From Streptomyces sp. R33 (GTDB lineage Bacteria; Actinomycetota; Actinomycetes; Streptomycetales; Streptomycetaceae), in assembly GCF_041200175.1 (NCBI RefSeq), contig NZ_CP165727.1:5149501-5213500 (forward strand): a stretch of DNA of 64,000 bases. The letters are read 5' to 3'. Made by a program: the position numbers and the translations under genes. The notes under the pieces were generated by a model that made no database searches, was not told the DNA's origin, and saw nothing but the letters and a program-made list of their open reading frames with translations. Shown piece by piece: positions 8,602 to 18,932 of the stretch; positions within the stretch are counted from its first letter, which is position 1, and each line of letters begins with the position of its first letter.

Positions 8602-8624
8602 CTTTGGGCATGAGTCGCCCAAAG
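8602..8624 (+). terminator. Hairpin downstream of rsmI
   Basis: An 8-base-pair perfect stem CTTTGGGC (8602-8609) and GCCCAAAG (8617-8624) with a 7-base loop, 51 bases after the rsmI stop. It could equally be part of the leader of the next gene. Confidence 0.5.
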
Positions 8625-8672
8625 ACCGTCCAACAGTCGACAGGGCCTGATGCGCTCCCGCCCGAAGAGGCG

Positions 8673-8696
8673 TCCACTGGCAATGGCACCAGTGGA
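8673..8696 (+). promoter_or_regulatory. Leader hairpin before the zinc-ribbon gene
   Basis: TCCACTGG (8673-8680) pairs perfectly with CCAGTGGA (8689-8696) around an 8-base loop. The stem ends a few bases before the AGAGGAG ribosome-binding site of the gene starting at 8712, so it could modulate translation. This is inference from position only. Confidence 0.35.
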
Positions 8697-8711
8697 ACAA
8701 GAGGAGCTGGC

Positions 8712-9218
8712 ATGAGTGAGATCGCAGACACCTCGGTACCCGTACCCGCCCCCGTACCCGCCCCCGCAGCACCCGTCTCCGTATCGAGGCCCGGTGTGCA
8801 CGTCGTGCACGAGGCGTACTCGTTCGCGTGCATGAAGTGCGGGTACGCCTGGGAGCAGGGCTACGAGATCGAGCACCACGTCGACGGGCAGGGCCAGCCC
8901 TTCATCATCTACACCGTCAAGGGCGAACGGGTCCCCTCCCCGCTGTCGAACCCGACCTGCCACAACTGCGGCGGGCACGTGGTGCGGATCATGCGGGAAG
9001 GCCAGGTGTCGTCGGTGCTCGGCACGATCGACAAGCTCTACCACCACCGCATCTCGCCCGGGATCGCCGGCCCGGTGCCGGCCGGCGCGAACGTCCCGCG
9101 GGCCCCGAAGCAGCGCAGGACCCCGCTGCACGACGCCCCGGGTCCCGTCCCGGTGGACGACGCCGCGGAGCGCGGGGGGCTGCTCTCCCGCCTGATGAGG
9201 CTGTTCCGCCGGTCGTGA
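8712..9218 (+). CDS. Zinc-ribbon protein of unknown function
   Basis: A 168-residue protein. I chose the ATG at 8712 because AGAGGAG precedes it at good spacing; the frame is open upstream to 8604 but crosses two hairpins. After a Pro/Val/Ala-rich N-terminus comes a conserved core with CMKCGYAWEQGYEIEHH and, about 40 residues later, CHNCGGHVVRI. This is two CxxC knuckles consistent with one zinc-ribbon. The tail is basic (LSRLMRLFRRS). The family is common in Streptomyces next to tatD/rsmI but I know no function for it. Nucleic-acid binding is possible. Confidence 0.75.
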   Translation: MSEIADTSVPVPAPVPAPAAPVSVSRPGVHVVHEAYSFACMKCGYAWEQGYEIEHHVDGQGQPFIIYTVKGERVPSPLSNPTCHNCGGHVVRIMREGQVSSVLGTIDKLYHHRISPGIAGPVPAGANVPRAPKQRRTPLHDAPGPVPVDDAAERGGLLSRLMRLFRRS

Positions 9219-9219
9219 G

Positions 9220-9248
9220 GGCCCGGCCGCGGCCATGAGGGCCGGGCC
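9220..9248 (+). terminator. Hairpin after the zinc-ribbon gene
   Basis: A 9-base-pair GC stem GGCCCGGCC (9220-9228) with GGCCGGGCC (9240-9248), immediately after the stop at 9216-9218. There is no T-tract. Confidence 0.5.
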
Positions 9249-9280
9249 GTGGTCAGCGGACCGGTCATAAGATCGGCCGT

Positions 9281-10168
9281 ATGAGCACTGCCGCCAAGGA
9301 CGCCTCCAAGGACACCCCGCCGCCGCTGCCCGAACCCCTGCGGGTGGCGGTCGCGGACTCCCACACCCACCTCGACATGCAGGGCGGAACCGTCGAGGAG
9401 GGCCTCGCCAAGGCCGCCTCGGTCGGCGTGACCACCGTCGTCCAGGTGGGCTGCGACGTGAAGGGCTCCCGCTGGGCGGCCGAGACCGCCGCAGCGTACG
9501 AGAACGTCCACGCGGCCGTGGCCCTTCACCCGAACGAAGCCCCCCGCATCGTGCACGGGGACCCCGACGGCTGGTCCCGGCAGGGCGCGCGCGCCGGGGG
9601 CGGCGAGGCCGCGCTCGACGAGGCGCTGGCCGAGATCGAGGAGCTCGCGAAGCTCGCCCACGTGAAGGCCGTCGGCGAGACCGGGCTCGACCACTTCCGC
9701 ACCGGGCCCGAGGGGATGGCCGCGCAGGAGCGTTCCTTCCGCGCGCACATCGAGATCGCGAAGCGACAGGGCAAGGCCCTGGTCATCCATGACCGCGATG
9801 CCCACGCGGACGTCCTGCGCATCCTGCGCGAGGAGGGCGCACCCGAGCGCACCGTCTTCCACTGCTACTCCGGGGACGCCGACATGGCCCGCGAATGCGC
9901 CGCCGCCGGGTACTACATGTCCTTCGCCGGGACCGTGACGTTCAAGAACGCCCGGCCCCTTCGCGAGGCCCTCGCCGTGGCCCCGGCGGAGCTGGTGCTC
10001 GTCGAGACGGACGCCCCGTACCTCACCCCCGCGCCGTACCGCGGACGGCCCAACGCGCCGTACCTCATTCCGCTGACCGTACGGGCGATGGCGGCGGTAC
10101 GGGGGATCGACGAGGACGCGATGGCCACCGCCCTGGCGGCGAACACGGCGCGGGCCTTCGACTACTAG
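9281..10168 (+). CDS. tatD: TatD-family metal-dependent DNase
   Basis: A 295-residue amidohydrolase-fold nuclease. Metal ligands are visible in order: H28-T-H30-L-D, the Glu in GETGLDH, the His in VIHDRDAH, the His in HCYSGD and the Asp in VETDAPYLTP. Family members are 3'-5' exonucleases linked to DNA repair and RNA quality control. tatD immediately before rpfB-rsmA-ispE is a classic actinobacterial order, as in Mycobacterium tuberculosis. The TAG stop at 10166-10168 is part of the CTAG that bounds the repeat element inserted downstream. Confidence 0.92.
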   Translation: MSTAAKDASKDTPPPLPEPLRVAVADSHTHLDMQGGTVEEGLAKAASVGVTTVVQVGCDVKGSRWAAETAAAYENVHAAVALHPNEAPRIVHGDPDGWSRQGARAGGGEAALDEALAEIEELAKLAHVKAVGETGLDHFRTGPEGMAAQERSFRAHIEIAKRQGKALVIHDRDAHADVLRILREEGAPERTVFHCYSGDADMARECAAAGYYMSFAGTVTFKNARPLREALAVAPAELVLVETDAPYLTPAPYRGRPNAPYLIPLTVRAMAAVRGIDEDAMATALAANTARAFDY

Positions 10169-10395
10169 GGGGTGTCGTCAAAGTCCCTCCCCCGGCTACC
10201 GCTGGGAGGTGCCCCCAGGCCGGCGGGGTCCGGCACGCCCGCTCGCGGCGTTGTCGTCGGTCGACGACGCGAGCGTCGCCTCCTCCCCCTGCCTTCGGCG
10301 GGGGGACCCCCACCTCCGCCTTGCGATCACACGCACCAGACCCCGCCGGCCCCGCCCTCACGGGCGGACGACGCTACTTTGCACGACACCCCTAG
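10165..10395. mobile_element. 231-bp MITE-like element with terminal inverted repeats
   Basis: The left end reads CTAG then GGGGTGTCGTCAAAGT. The right end, reverse-complemented, reads CTAG then GGGTGTCGTGCAAAGT, so about 20 bases match with one or two indels. Internal inverted repeats include GGCCGGCGGGGTC near 10218 paired with GACCCCGCCGGCC near 10341, and a central palindrome GTCGTCGGTCGACGAC near 10251. There is no coding capacity. CTAG at both edges may be a target-site duplication. The element fills nearly the whole tatD-rpfB gap and supplies the tatD stop codon. It fits a non-autonomous insertion element; the parent transposase is not in the window. Confidence 0.75.
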
Positions 10396-10445
10396 CCCGG
10401 CCGGCCGGCCCGGCCGACTCCTCGACACGCTGGGTAGCCGTCCGG

Positions 10446-10475
10446 CTTTGGTGAGTGACGGGCGTCCGCTAGGGT
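10446..10475 (+). promoter_or_regulatory. Possible rpfB promoter
   Basis: Downstream of the repeat element, TTGGTG and TAGGGT about 16 bases apart resemble a sigma-70 (HrdB) type -35/-10 pair, about 40 bases before the rpfB start. Coordinates are approximate and the call is motif-based only. Confidence 0.3.
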
Positions 10476-10518
10476 GCCGTGCCCGAACCGATGGGGCCGG
10501 ACCAGTGGAGCGAGCGTC

Positions 10519-11997
10519 GTGAGCGAGAGTCCTTTCACCGGGGTGTACGGCGACGAGGCCGCCCCGGACCCGGAGTCGGCCGTGGTACCCGCCCCGCGCA
10601 CCGGCGACCGGCGGGCCACCCGGCGCCGCAGGAACGCCGAGGCCGGCCGCGCACCCGCCGTACCCGCCCCCACCGGGCGGCGCCGGGCGGCGCCCGCCGC
10701 CGGCGCGGACCTCGCCGCGCCCGCCGGACCCGGCACCGGGCGCCGCCGCAGCCCGGACCCCGCCGCAGCGGGCACGGGCGCAGCCACCGGACAAGGCATC
10801 GGCGCAGCCACCCGACAAGGCCTCGGCGCCGGCCTGGGCATCCCGGCCGTCCCCGCCGGGACCGGCCGGCGGCGCCGCACCGCCCCCGCCGGGACGGCCG
10901 CGGGCCGGGACAGCTGGCGGCGGATCGTCCCCCAGGCGCTCGTCGTCGCCTTCCTGGCCGGCGGCACCACGGCCTTCGTCGCCGCCGACAAGTCGGTACG
11001 CCTCACCGTGGACGGGAAGCCCAGGACGCTGCACACCTTCGCCGACGACGTCGAAGAACTCCTCGGCGCCGAAGGGGTCGGCGTCGGCCCCCACGACCTC
11101 GTCGCCCCCGCCCGCGGCGAGGCCCTCGACGACGGCGACGAGATCGTCGTCCGCTACGGCCGCCCCGTGCGCCTGACCCTCGACGGACAGAGCCGCCAGG
11201 TGTGGACCACCGCCGGCACCGTCGAGGGCGCGCTGCGCCAGTTCGGCATCCGCGTCGAGGGCGCGTACCTCTCCGCCGCGCGCACCGCCCCCGTGCCCCG
11301 CGCCGGCCTCACCCTCGCCGTCCGCACCGAACGCAGCGTCACCTTCATGGCGGACGGCCGCGAAAGCACCATCCGCACCAACGCCGCCACCATCCAGGAG
11401 GCCCTCGGCCAGGCCGGGATCACCCTCCAGGGCCAGGACACCACCTCCGTCCCGCCCGCCTCCTTCCCGCGCGACGGGCAGACCGTCACCGTGCTGCGCA
11501 TCACCGGCATCCGCGAGGTCCGCGAGGAGCGCATCCCGTACGAGACCGAGAAGACCGAGGACGACGGCCTGTTCGCCGGCACCGAGGTCGTCGAGCGGGC
11601 GGGCCGCCCCGGAGCGCGCCGGGTCACCTACGCCCTGCGCACCGTCAACGGGGTCCGGCAGAAGCCCCGCAAGATCGCCGAGGAGATCGTCCGCGAGCCC
11701 GTCACCCAGCTGGTCAAGGTCGGCACGAAGCCGCTGCCGACCTCGGTCTCCGGGGCGGACGGCCTCGACTGGGGGGCCCTGGCCCAGTGCGAATCCGGCG
11801 GCCGCCCCGCAGCCACCGACGCCTCGGGCACCTACGGCGGCCTGTACCAGTTCGACGTCCGCACCTGGCAGAGCCTCGGCGGCTCCGGCCGCCCCCAGGA
11901 CGCCCCGGGCGCGGAACAGACGTACCGGGCGAAGAAGCTCTACGTACAAAGGGGCGCGACCCCCTGGCCCCACTGCGGCCGTAGGCTTTACCGGTGA
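10519..11997 (+). CDS. rpfB: Resuscitation-promoting factor with DUF348 and G5 domains
   Basis: A secreted or membrane-anchored muralytic enzyme of 492 residues from the GTG at 10519; an in-frame ATG at 10474 would add 15 residues that look non-coding. It has a long Arg/Ala/Pro-rich cytoplasmic tail, then one transmembrane segment (about residues 137-155, QALVVAFLAGGTTAFVAA). Three DUF348 repeats (VRLTVDGKPRTLHTF, VRLTLDGQSRQVWTT, VTFMADGRESTIRTN), a G5-like domain (REERIPYETE) and the C-terminal Rpf transglycosylase-like domain (LDWGALAQCESGGRPAATDASGTYGGLYQF) with its catalytic Glu follow. It cleaves peptidoglycan glycan strands during germination and growth. Its stop overlaps rsmA by four bases (GTGA). 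Confidence 0.92.
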   Translation: MSESPFTGVYGDEAAPDPESAVVPAPRTGDRRATRRRRNAEAGRAPAVPAPTGRRRAAPAAGADLAAPAGPGTGRRRSPDPAAAGTGAATGQGIGAATRQGLGAGLGIPAVPAGTGRRRRTAPAGTAAGRDSWRRIVPQALVVAFLAGGTTAFVAADKSVRLTVDGKPRTLHTFADDVEELLGAEGVGVGPHDLVAPARGEALDDGDEIVVRYGRPVRLTLDGQSRQVWTTAGTVEGALRQFGIRVEGAYLSAARTAPVPRAGLTLAVRTERSVTFMADGRESTIRTNAATIQEALGQAGITLQGQDTTSVPPASFPRDGQTVTVLRITGIREVREERIPYETEKTEDDGLFAGTEVVERAGRPGARRVTYALRTVNGVRQKPRKIAEEIVREPVTQLVKVGTKPLPTSVSGADGLDWGALAQCESGGRPAATDASGTYGGLYQFDVRTWQSLGGSGRPQDAPGAEQTYRAKKLYVQRGATPWPHCGRRLYR

Positions 11998-12905
11998 GCA
12001 CCGCAGAGCAGCAGCCCGAGCCTTCGACCAGCACGCCCCCCGACGCCCTTCTCGGCCCGGCAGAGATCCGGGAGCTGGCCGCCGTACTCGGCGTACGGCC
12101 GACGAAGCAGAAGGGGCAGAACTTCGTCATCGACGCCAACACGGTGCGCCGGATCGTGCGCACCGCCGAGGTGCGGCCCGACGACGTGGTCGTCGAGGTC
12201 GGGCCGGGGCTGGGGTCGCTGACGCTCGCGCTGCTGGAGGCCGCCGACCGGGTCACCGCCGTCGAGATCGACGACATCCTGGCCGCGGCGCTGCCCGCCA
12301 CCATCGAGGCGCGGATGCCCGCGCGCAAGGACCGCTTCGCGCTGGTGCACTCCGACGCGATGCTCGTGGAGGAGCTGCCGGGCCCGCCGCCCACCGCGCT
12401 CGTCGCGAACCTGCCGTACAACGTGGCCGTGCCGGTGCTGCTGACCATGCTGGACCGCTTCCCGACCATCGAGCGCACGCTGGTGATGGTGCAGGCGGAG
12501 GTCGCCGACCGGCTGGCCGCCGAGCCGGGCAACAAGGTCTACGGGGTGCCCTCCGTCAAGGCGAACTGGTACGCGCACGTCAAGCGCGCCGGGTCCATCG
12601 GCCGCAAGGTCTTCTGGCCCGCGCCGAACGTGGACTCGGGCCTGGTGTCGCTGGTGCGGCGGACCGAGCCGATCAAGACGACCGCCACGAAGGCGGAGGT
12701 CTTCGCCGTCGTGGACGCGGCCTTCGCGCAGCGCCGCAAGACGCTGCGCGCCGCGCTGGCCGGCTGGGCCGGCTCGGCGGCGGGCGCCGAGGCGGCGCTG
12801 GTCGCCGCCGGGGTCTCCCCGCAGGCGCGCGGCGAGTCGCTGACGGTGGAGGAGTTCGCAGCGATCGCCGAGCACAAGCCCGCGCAGGAGAGGCCCGCGC
12901 TGTGA
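11994..12905 (+). CDS. rsmA: 16S rRNA (adenine(1518)-N6/adenine(1519)-N6)-dimethyltransferase
   Basis: A 303-residue KsgA orthologue that dimethylates A1518 and A1519 during 30S maturation. It has the substrate loop KQKGQNFVID, the SAM-binding VVEVGPGLGSLTLALL, and the catalytic NLPYNVAVP, with the C-terminal subdomain FAQRRKTLRAAL. The GTG start overlaps the rpfB TGA (GTGA), and its own stop overlaps the ispE start the same way, so rpfB-rsmA-ispE are translationally coupled. Length is typical. Confidence 0.95.
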   Translation: MSTAEQQPEPSTSTPPDALLGPAEIRELAAVLGVRPTKQKGQNFVIDANTVRRIVRTAEVRPDDVVVEVGPGLGSLTLALLEAADRVTAVEIDDILAAALPATIEARMPARKDRFALVHSDAMLVEELPGPPPTALVANLPYNVAVPVLLTMLDRFPTIERTLVMVQAEVADRLAAEPGNKVYGVPSVKANWYAHVKRAGSIGRKVFWPAPNVDSGLVSLVRRTEPIKTTATKAEVFAVVDAAFAQRRKTLRAALAGWAGSAAGAEAALVAAGVSPQARGESLTVEEFAAIAEHKPAQERPAL

Positions 12906-13810
12906 CCGGGACGACGAGCGTGACCGTACGGGTCCCCGCGAAGGTCAACGTCCAGCTGGCGGTGGGCGCGGCGCGGCCGGACGGCTTCCACGACCTGGCC
13001 AACGTCTTCCTCGCCGTGTCGCTGTACGACGAGGTGACGGCCACCCCGGCCGACGGGCTGACGGTCACCTGCGCCGGACCGGACGCGGACCAGGTCCCGC
13101 TGGACCGGACGAACCTGGCGGCGCGGGCCGCCGAGATCCTCGCGGCCCGGGCCGGGATCGAACCCGCCGTCCACCTCCACATCGCGAAGAACATCCCGGT
13201 CGCGGGCGGCATGGCGGGCGGCAGCGCGGACGGCGCGGCGGCCCTGCTGGCCTGCGACACCCTGTGGGGTCTGAACACCCCGCGGGCGCAGCTCCTCGAC
13301 ATCTGCGCGGAGCTCGGCAGCGACGTCCCCTTCAGCCTGGTCGGCGGCGCAGCGCTCGGCACCGGCCGCGGTGAGCTGCTCACCCCGGTCGAGGCGGGCA
13401 CGTTCCACTGGGTGTTCGCGGTGGCCGACGGCGGGCTGTCGACTCCCGCGGTGTTCCGCGAGTTCGACCGCCTCGCGGAGGGTACGCAGATCCCGCAGCC
13501 CGACGCCTCCCCGGCGCTCCTGGCGGCCCTGGCCTCCGGCGACGCGGACGCCCTCGCCGCGACCCTGGCCAACGACCTCCAGCCCGCGGCGCTCTCGCTG
13601 CGCCCGCAGCTCGCCGCGACGCTGGCGGCGGGCACCGACGGCGGTGCGCTCGCCGCGCTGGTCTCCGGCTCGGGGCCCACGACGGCGTTCCTGTGCCGGA
13701 ACGCGGAGTCCGCCGAGAAGGTGGCGGCCGCCCTGTCCGCGTCCGGGACGTGCCGTGCCACGCGCGTGGCGTCCAGCCCGGCCCCGGGAGCCACGGTCCT
13801 GCCGTCCTGA
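12902..13810 (+). CDS. ispE: 4-diphosphocytidyl-2-C-methyl-D-erythritol kinase
   Basis: A 302-residue GHMP kinase of the MEP isoprenoid pathway that phosphorylates CDP-methylerythritol. It has the N-terminal VRVPAKVNVQL with the catalytic Lys, RPDGFHDLANVF, the GHMP ATP motif IPVAGGMAGGSADGAAAL, the SDVPF segment and the C-terminal VSGSGPTTAF. Start is GTG inside the rsmA stop. The co-occurrence with rsmA and rpfB matches the mycobacterial operon. Confidence 0.95.
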   Translation: MTGTTSVTVRVPAKVNVQLAVGAARPDGFHDLANVFLAVSLYDEVTATPADGLTVTCAGPDADQVPLDRTNLAARAAEILAARAGIEPAVHLHIAKNIPVAGGMAGGSADGAAALLACDTLWGLNTPRAQLLDICAELGSDVPFSLVGGAALGTGRGELLTPVEAGTFHWVFAVADGGLSTPAVFREFDRLAEGTQIPQPDASPALLAALASGDADALAATLANDLQPAALSLRPQLAATLAAGTDGGALAALVSGSGPTTAFLCRNAESAEKVAAALSASGTCRATRVASSPAPGATVLPS

Positions 13811-13839
13811 CCCCGCGGCCGGCCGGACGGCCCGTGCCC

Positions 13840-13866
13840 GGGTACTCATACCCCAGTTGAGTACCC
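13840..13866. promoter_or_regulatory. Inverted repeat upstream of the acyltransferase gene
   Basis: GGGTACTC (13840-13847) and GAGTACCC (13859-13866) form an 8-base inverted repeat with an 11-base spacer. It lies 43 bases before the acyltransferase ATG and 30 bases after the ispE stop. It may be an operator or a weak ispE terminator. Confidence 0.4.
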
Positions 13867-13908
13867 GCGCCCTGTCGGGAGACGGCCCGCGAGGGCGACC
13901 GTAGCTCC

Positions 13909-15231
13909 ATGACAGCCACCGCACGGGCCATGGCCGACGCCACCCCCGCCGACCGCGACCGGTACGTCGACCTGCTGCGGGTCGCCTCGCTCGGGACCGT
14001 GCTCCTCGGGCACTGGCTCATGGCCGCCGTCAGCAGCGACGGCATAGGGAACCTGCTCGCCCTCGTCCCCGCGCTCCAGGTGCTCACCTGGGGCCTGCAG
14101 ATCATGCCGGTGTTCTTCTTCGTCGGCGGGTTCTCGCACGCCCTGTCGTACCGGTCCCTCGCGAGGAAGGCCGAAGGGCGGCCCCTCTACGCCGCCTTCC
14201 TGCGGGCCCGGCTCCAGCGGCTGCTGCGCCCCACCCTCGTCTTCGTCCTCGTCTGGACCGCCGCGGCGCTGGCCGTGCAGCTCGCCGGCGGCGGGGACGG
14301 GCGGCTGACCGGGGCCGCCCTGCGGCTGGTCACCCAGCCGCTGTGGTTCATCGGGATCTACCTCGCCATGGTCGCCTTCACCCCGGCCCTGCTGAAGCTC
14401 CACCAGCGGTGGGGCTGGGGGGCGTTCGCCCTCCTCGCGGGGGCCGCCGCCGCCGTCGACGTACTCCGCTTCGCGCTCGCCGTCCCGTACGTCGAGTTCC
14501 TGAACTTCGCCTTCGTCTGGCTCGCCGTGCACCAGCTCGGCTTCCTGCGCGCCGACGGGCGGATCACCCGCCCCGGCCTGCTCGCCGCCGCCGGGCTCAC
14601 CGGCGCGGTGCTGCTCGTCGCGTACGGCCCCTACCCGCTCTCCATGGTCGGGATGCCGGGCGAGAAGGTCTCCAACATGGCCCCGCCCACCCTCGCCCTG
14701 CTGGCGCACGGGATGTGGCTCGTCGGCGCCGTGCAGCTGCTCGCCCGCCCCGCCGGCGCCTGGCTGGCCCGGCCCCGGGTCTGGCGCGGGGTCGTCGCCG
14801 CCAACGGGGGCGCCATGACCGCCTTCCTCTGGCACCTCACCGCCATGCTCGCCGTGTACGCGGCCCAGCTCGCGCTCGGCATCGCGCTCCCCGAACCCGC
14901 CTCCGCCGCCTGGTGGGCCCAGGTGCCGCTGCGGCTGCTCGCCGCCGCCGGGCTGACGGCCGTACTGGTCGCCCTGTTCCGCAGGTTCGAAGCCCCGGTG
15001 CGAGGGGCCGCCGAGCCCGGCAGCGGGCCGCTCGCCGCCCTCGGCATCACCCTCTGCCTGCTCGGCATCCTCGGCCTGTCCAGCACCGGGCTCGGCGGCC
15101 TCCTCGAAGGCCACAGCGCCACCCTGATCGCCCTTCCGGTCACCGCGCCCGCCGCGATCGCCATGGCGCTGGGCGGCTGGCTCCTGGTGGAACGTTCCGG
15201 AGCGGCCCGGAGGGTTAGGCTGGGGGGCTGA
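13909..15231 (+). CDS. Acyltransferase 3 family integral membrane protein
   Basis: A 440-residue polytopic protein with about ten hydrophobic helices. The N-terminus has DRYVDLLRVASLGTVLLGHW, in which the Arg and the His at the end of the first helix match the catalytic R/H pattern of the acyltransferase-3 (OafA/NodX) family. Later come FFFVGGFSHALSYRS and a conserved AFLWHLTAM segment. Family members O-acylate sugars or lipids of the envelope; the acceptor here is unknown. The ABC-F gene follows after 52 bases, perhaps read from the same transcript. Confidence 0.8.
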   Translation: MTATARAMADATPADRDRYVDLLRVASLGTVLLGHWLMAAVSSDGIGNLLALVPALQVLTWGLQIMPVFFFVGGFSHALSYRSLARKAEGRPLYAAFLRARLQRLLRPTLVFVLVWTAAALAVQLAGGGDGRLTGAALRLVTQPLWFIGIYLAMVAFTPALLKLHQRWGWGAFALLAGAAAAVDVLRFALAVPYVEFLNFAFVWLAVHQLGFLRADGRITRPGLLAAAGLTGAVLLVAYGPYPLSMVGMPGEKVSNMAPPTLALLAHGMWLVGAVQLLARPAGAWLARPRVWRGVVAANGGAMTAFLWHLTAMLAVYAAQLALGIALPEPASAAWWAQVPLRLLAAAGLTAVLVALFRRFEAPVRGAAEPGSGPLAALGITLCLLGILGLSSTGLGGLLEGHSATLIALPVTAPAAIAMALGGWLLVERSGAARRVRLGG

Positions 15232-15283
15232 TCCACACCCTCCCCCGGGACCCGTCCGGGGACCCCCACCTGGAGCGCTCCTG

Positions 15284-17080
<1,797 letters not shown>

Positions 17081-17127
17081 ATTCCGTCACCTGAAGGCGT
17101 CAACTGACCTGATAACGGCGTTGTCAC

Positions 17128-17166
17128 GGGCCGGTCCTCCCTTGGGAACAGGGGTTGGACCGGCCC
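17128..17166 (+). terminator. Hairpin after the ABC-F gene
   Basis: GGGCCGGTCC (17128-17137) pairs perfectly with GGACCGGCCC (17157-17166) over a 19-base loop, 48 bases after the stop. Confidence 0.55.
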
Positions 17167-17235
17167 GATGTAAGAGCGCTGTCAGTGATAGAAAGGTGAT
17201 CCCCCTACGCCACCCGACGCCGAAGGTATGCGCTG

Positions 17236-18891
17236 ATGACCGAGCCGCCCCAGCCGCCGAACCAGCCGCCCACGCCTTCCGGTTACGGCCACCTGCCCGG
17301 CCCGCCGCAGCCCGGTTACGGATACCCGCAGCAGGGCGAGAACCCGTACGCCCAGCAGCCCCAGCAGCCTCCGACGCAGCCGATGCACCCGATGCAGCCC
17401 GCGCCGCCGATGCCGCAGCAGGGCTACTTCCCGCCGCCCGGCGCGCCGACCGCCGCGATGCAGCAGGCCGGGGGCATGCCGCCGAAGAAGAAGACGGCCG
17501 TGTTCATCGCCGCAGGCGTGGCCGGCGTCCTCGTCCTCGGCACCGGCGGCTACTTCGCCTTCGCGGGCGGCAGCGACGACGACCCGAAGAAGCCGGTCGC
17601 GCAGAGCTCCGCCCCGGCCGACGCGAAGCCCTCCACAGGCGTGGACAAGGGCGACGGCAGCGGCAACGGCTCCACGGCGGGCGAGGACCTCAACGCCGGC
17701 CGCAAGCAGGGCGAGGACAAGACCCTCTGGCTCAAGACCGCCAAGGTCGACGGCCCCGGCATGGGCGTGGAGTCCGCCGGCCAGTGGATCGTCGGCGACA
17801 CCGTCGTCAAGAGCGTCTGGAAGAACCTCACCGCCTACGGGGTCACCGACGGCAAGGAGAAGTGGACGCTCGCGTTCCCCACTCCCATCTGCTCCGTCGC
17901 CCGGCAGACCACAGCCGAGGGCAAGACCGTCGTCATGTTCAAGGACGGCGACGGCGACAGCGCCACCTGCAACCAGATGAAGCAGGTCGACCTCAAGGCG
18001 GGCAAGGAAGGCTGGACGAAGGAGGTCCCCAAGGAGGGCCTCTTCGACATCATGACCAGCCCCAGCCTGGGCATCACCGGCGACACCGTCGCCGTCAGCC
18101 GCAGCGGCACCGCCAGCGCCTTCAAGGTCAGCAACGGCGACAAGCTCTTCGGCAGCGCCACCGCCGAGGGCTGCAAGCCCGACTCGTACGCCGTGAACAA
18201 CGGCAAGATGATCGCCCTCTCCACCTGCTACGACGAGGACCTCTCCGGCGAGGTGTCGGCCGCCGACCCGGTCACCGGCAAGAAGAGCTGGACGTTCAAG
18301 CTGCCCGCGAAGTACAAGGTCGGCGCCATCTACTCGCTGGACCCCGTCGTCCTCGACATCGGCAACCAGGACAAGAAGGAACGCGCCATCGTGGTCATCG
18401 GACCCGACGGCAAGCAGCGCGCCACCGTCAGCGGCGAGGGCAGCTTCGCCACCGAGTGCGACGGCGGCCTCTTCCGCTCCGTCGAGGTCTGCTCCACCAC
18501 CGCCGTCGACGCGAACACCCTCTACATGCCGACCGTCGCCGAGTCCGGCAAGGCCAACGAGATCGTCGCCTTCGACCTGGACACCGGCAAGGTCAAGTGG
18601 CGCACCCCCGCCGGCGACGGCCGCACCCTCACCCCGATCGGCGCCGCGAACGGCCAGCTGCTCGCCTACCGCAAGGCCACCTCCGACCAGGGCGGCGAGG
18701 TCGTCTCGATCCCCGCCGCCGGCGGCACGCCCACCGCGCTGCTGCGCAACCCGTCCGGAACCTCCGCTCCCATCGAGAGCACCTTCTACTTCCCGAAGGT
18801 CGACTACGTGGACGGCCGGCTCTTCATCTCCCAAACCCGCCTACTCGCCAAGGGCAAGGAGGAGAAGCTCCTGATGGTCTTCGGCAAGTGA
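17236..18891 (+). CDS. PQQ-like beta-propeller membrane protein (first of two tandem paralogues)
   Basis: A 551-residue protein. The first 80 residues are Pro/Gln/Tyr-rich with QPGYGYPQQGENPY-type repeats, then one transmembrane helix (about 84-106, KKKTAVFIAAGVAGVLVLGTGGYFAF). An acidic/Ser linker and a large extracytoplasmic domain follow. This domain has the spaced Trp-containing strands of PQQ/WD-like propellers (VTDGKEKWTLAFP, VTGKKSWTFKLP, LDTGKVKWRTPAG). No PQQ-binding residues can be assigned. Topology is cytoplasmic N-terminus and outside propeller. The next gene is a paralogue of the same design; both may sense or scaffold at the cell surface. The function is unknown. Confidence 0.8.
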   Translation: MTEPPQPPNQPPTPSGYGHLPGPPQPGYGYPQQGENPYAQQPQQPPTQPMHPMQPAPPMPQQGYFPPPGAPTAAMQQAGGMPPKKKTAVFIAAGVAGVLVLGTGGYFAFAGGSDDDPKKPVAQSSAPADAKPSTGVDKGDGSGNGSTAGEDLNAGRKQGEDKTLWLKTAKVDGPGMGVESAGQWIVGDTVVKSVWKNLTAYGVTDGKEKWTLAFPTPICSVARQTTAEGKTVVMFKDGDGDSATCNQMKQVDLKAGKEGWTKEVPKEGLFDIMTSPSLGITGDTVAVSRSGTASAFKVSNGDKLFGSATAEGCKPDSYAVNNGKMIALSTCYDEDLSGEVSAADPVTGKKSWTFKLPAKYKVGAIYSLDPVVLDIGNQDKKERAIVVIGPDGKQRATVSGEGSFATECDGGLFRSVEVCSTTAVDANTLYMPTVAESGKANEIVAFDLDTGKVKWRTPAGDGRTLTPIGAANGQLLAYRKATSDQGGEVVSIPAAGGTPTALLRNPSGTSAPIESTFYFPKVDYVDGRLFISQTRLLAKGKEEKLLMVFGK

Positions 18892-18932
18892 ACGAGTCCA
18901 CCGAGCCGCCCACCGAGAGGCAGTAGCAAGCG

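Noticed and set aside
10169..10518. A ydaO-type (c-di-AMP) riboswitch before rpfB, as known for rpfA in Streptomyces
   Set aside because: The gap is filled by an inverted-repeat-bounded element and the remaining 120 bases show no riboswitch core that I can recognise.
15232..15283. Hairpin CCCCGGGAC/GTCCGGGG between acyltransferase and ABC-F genes as a terminator
   Set aside because: The stem overlaps poorly paired GC runs and the gap is only 52 bases; readthrough seems more likely.
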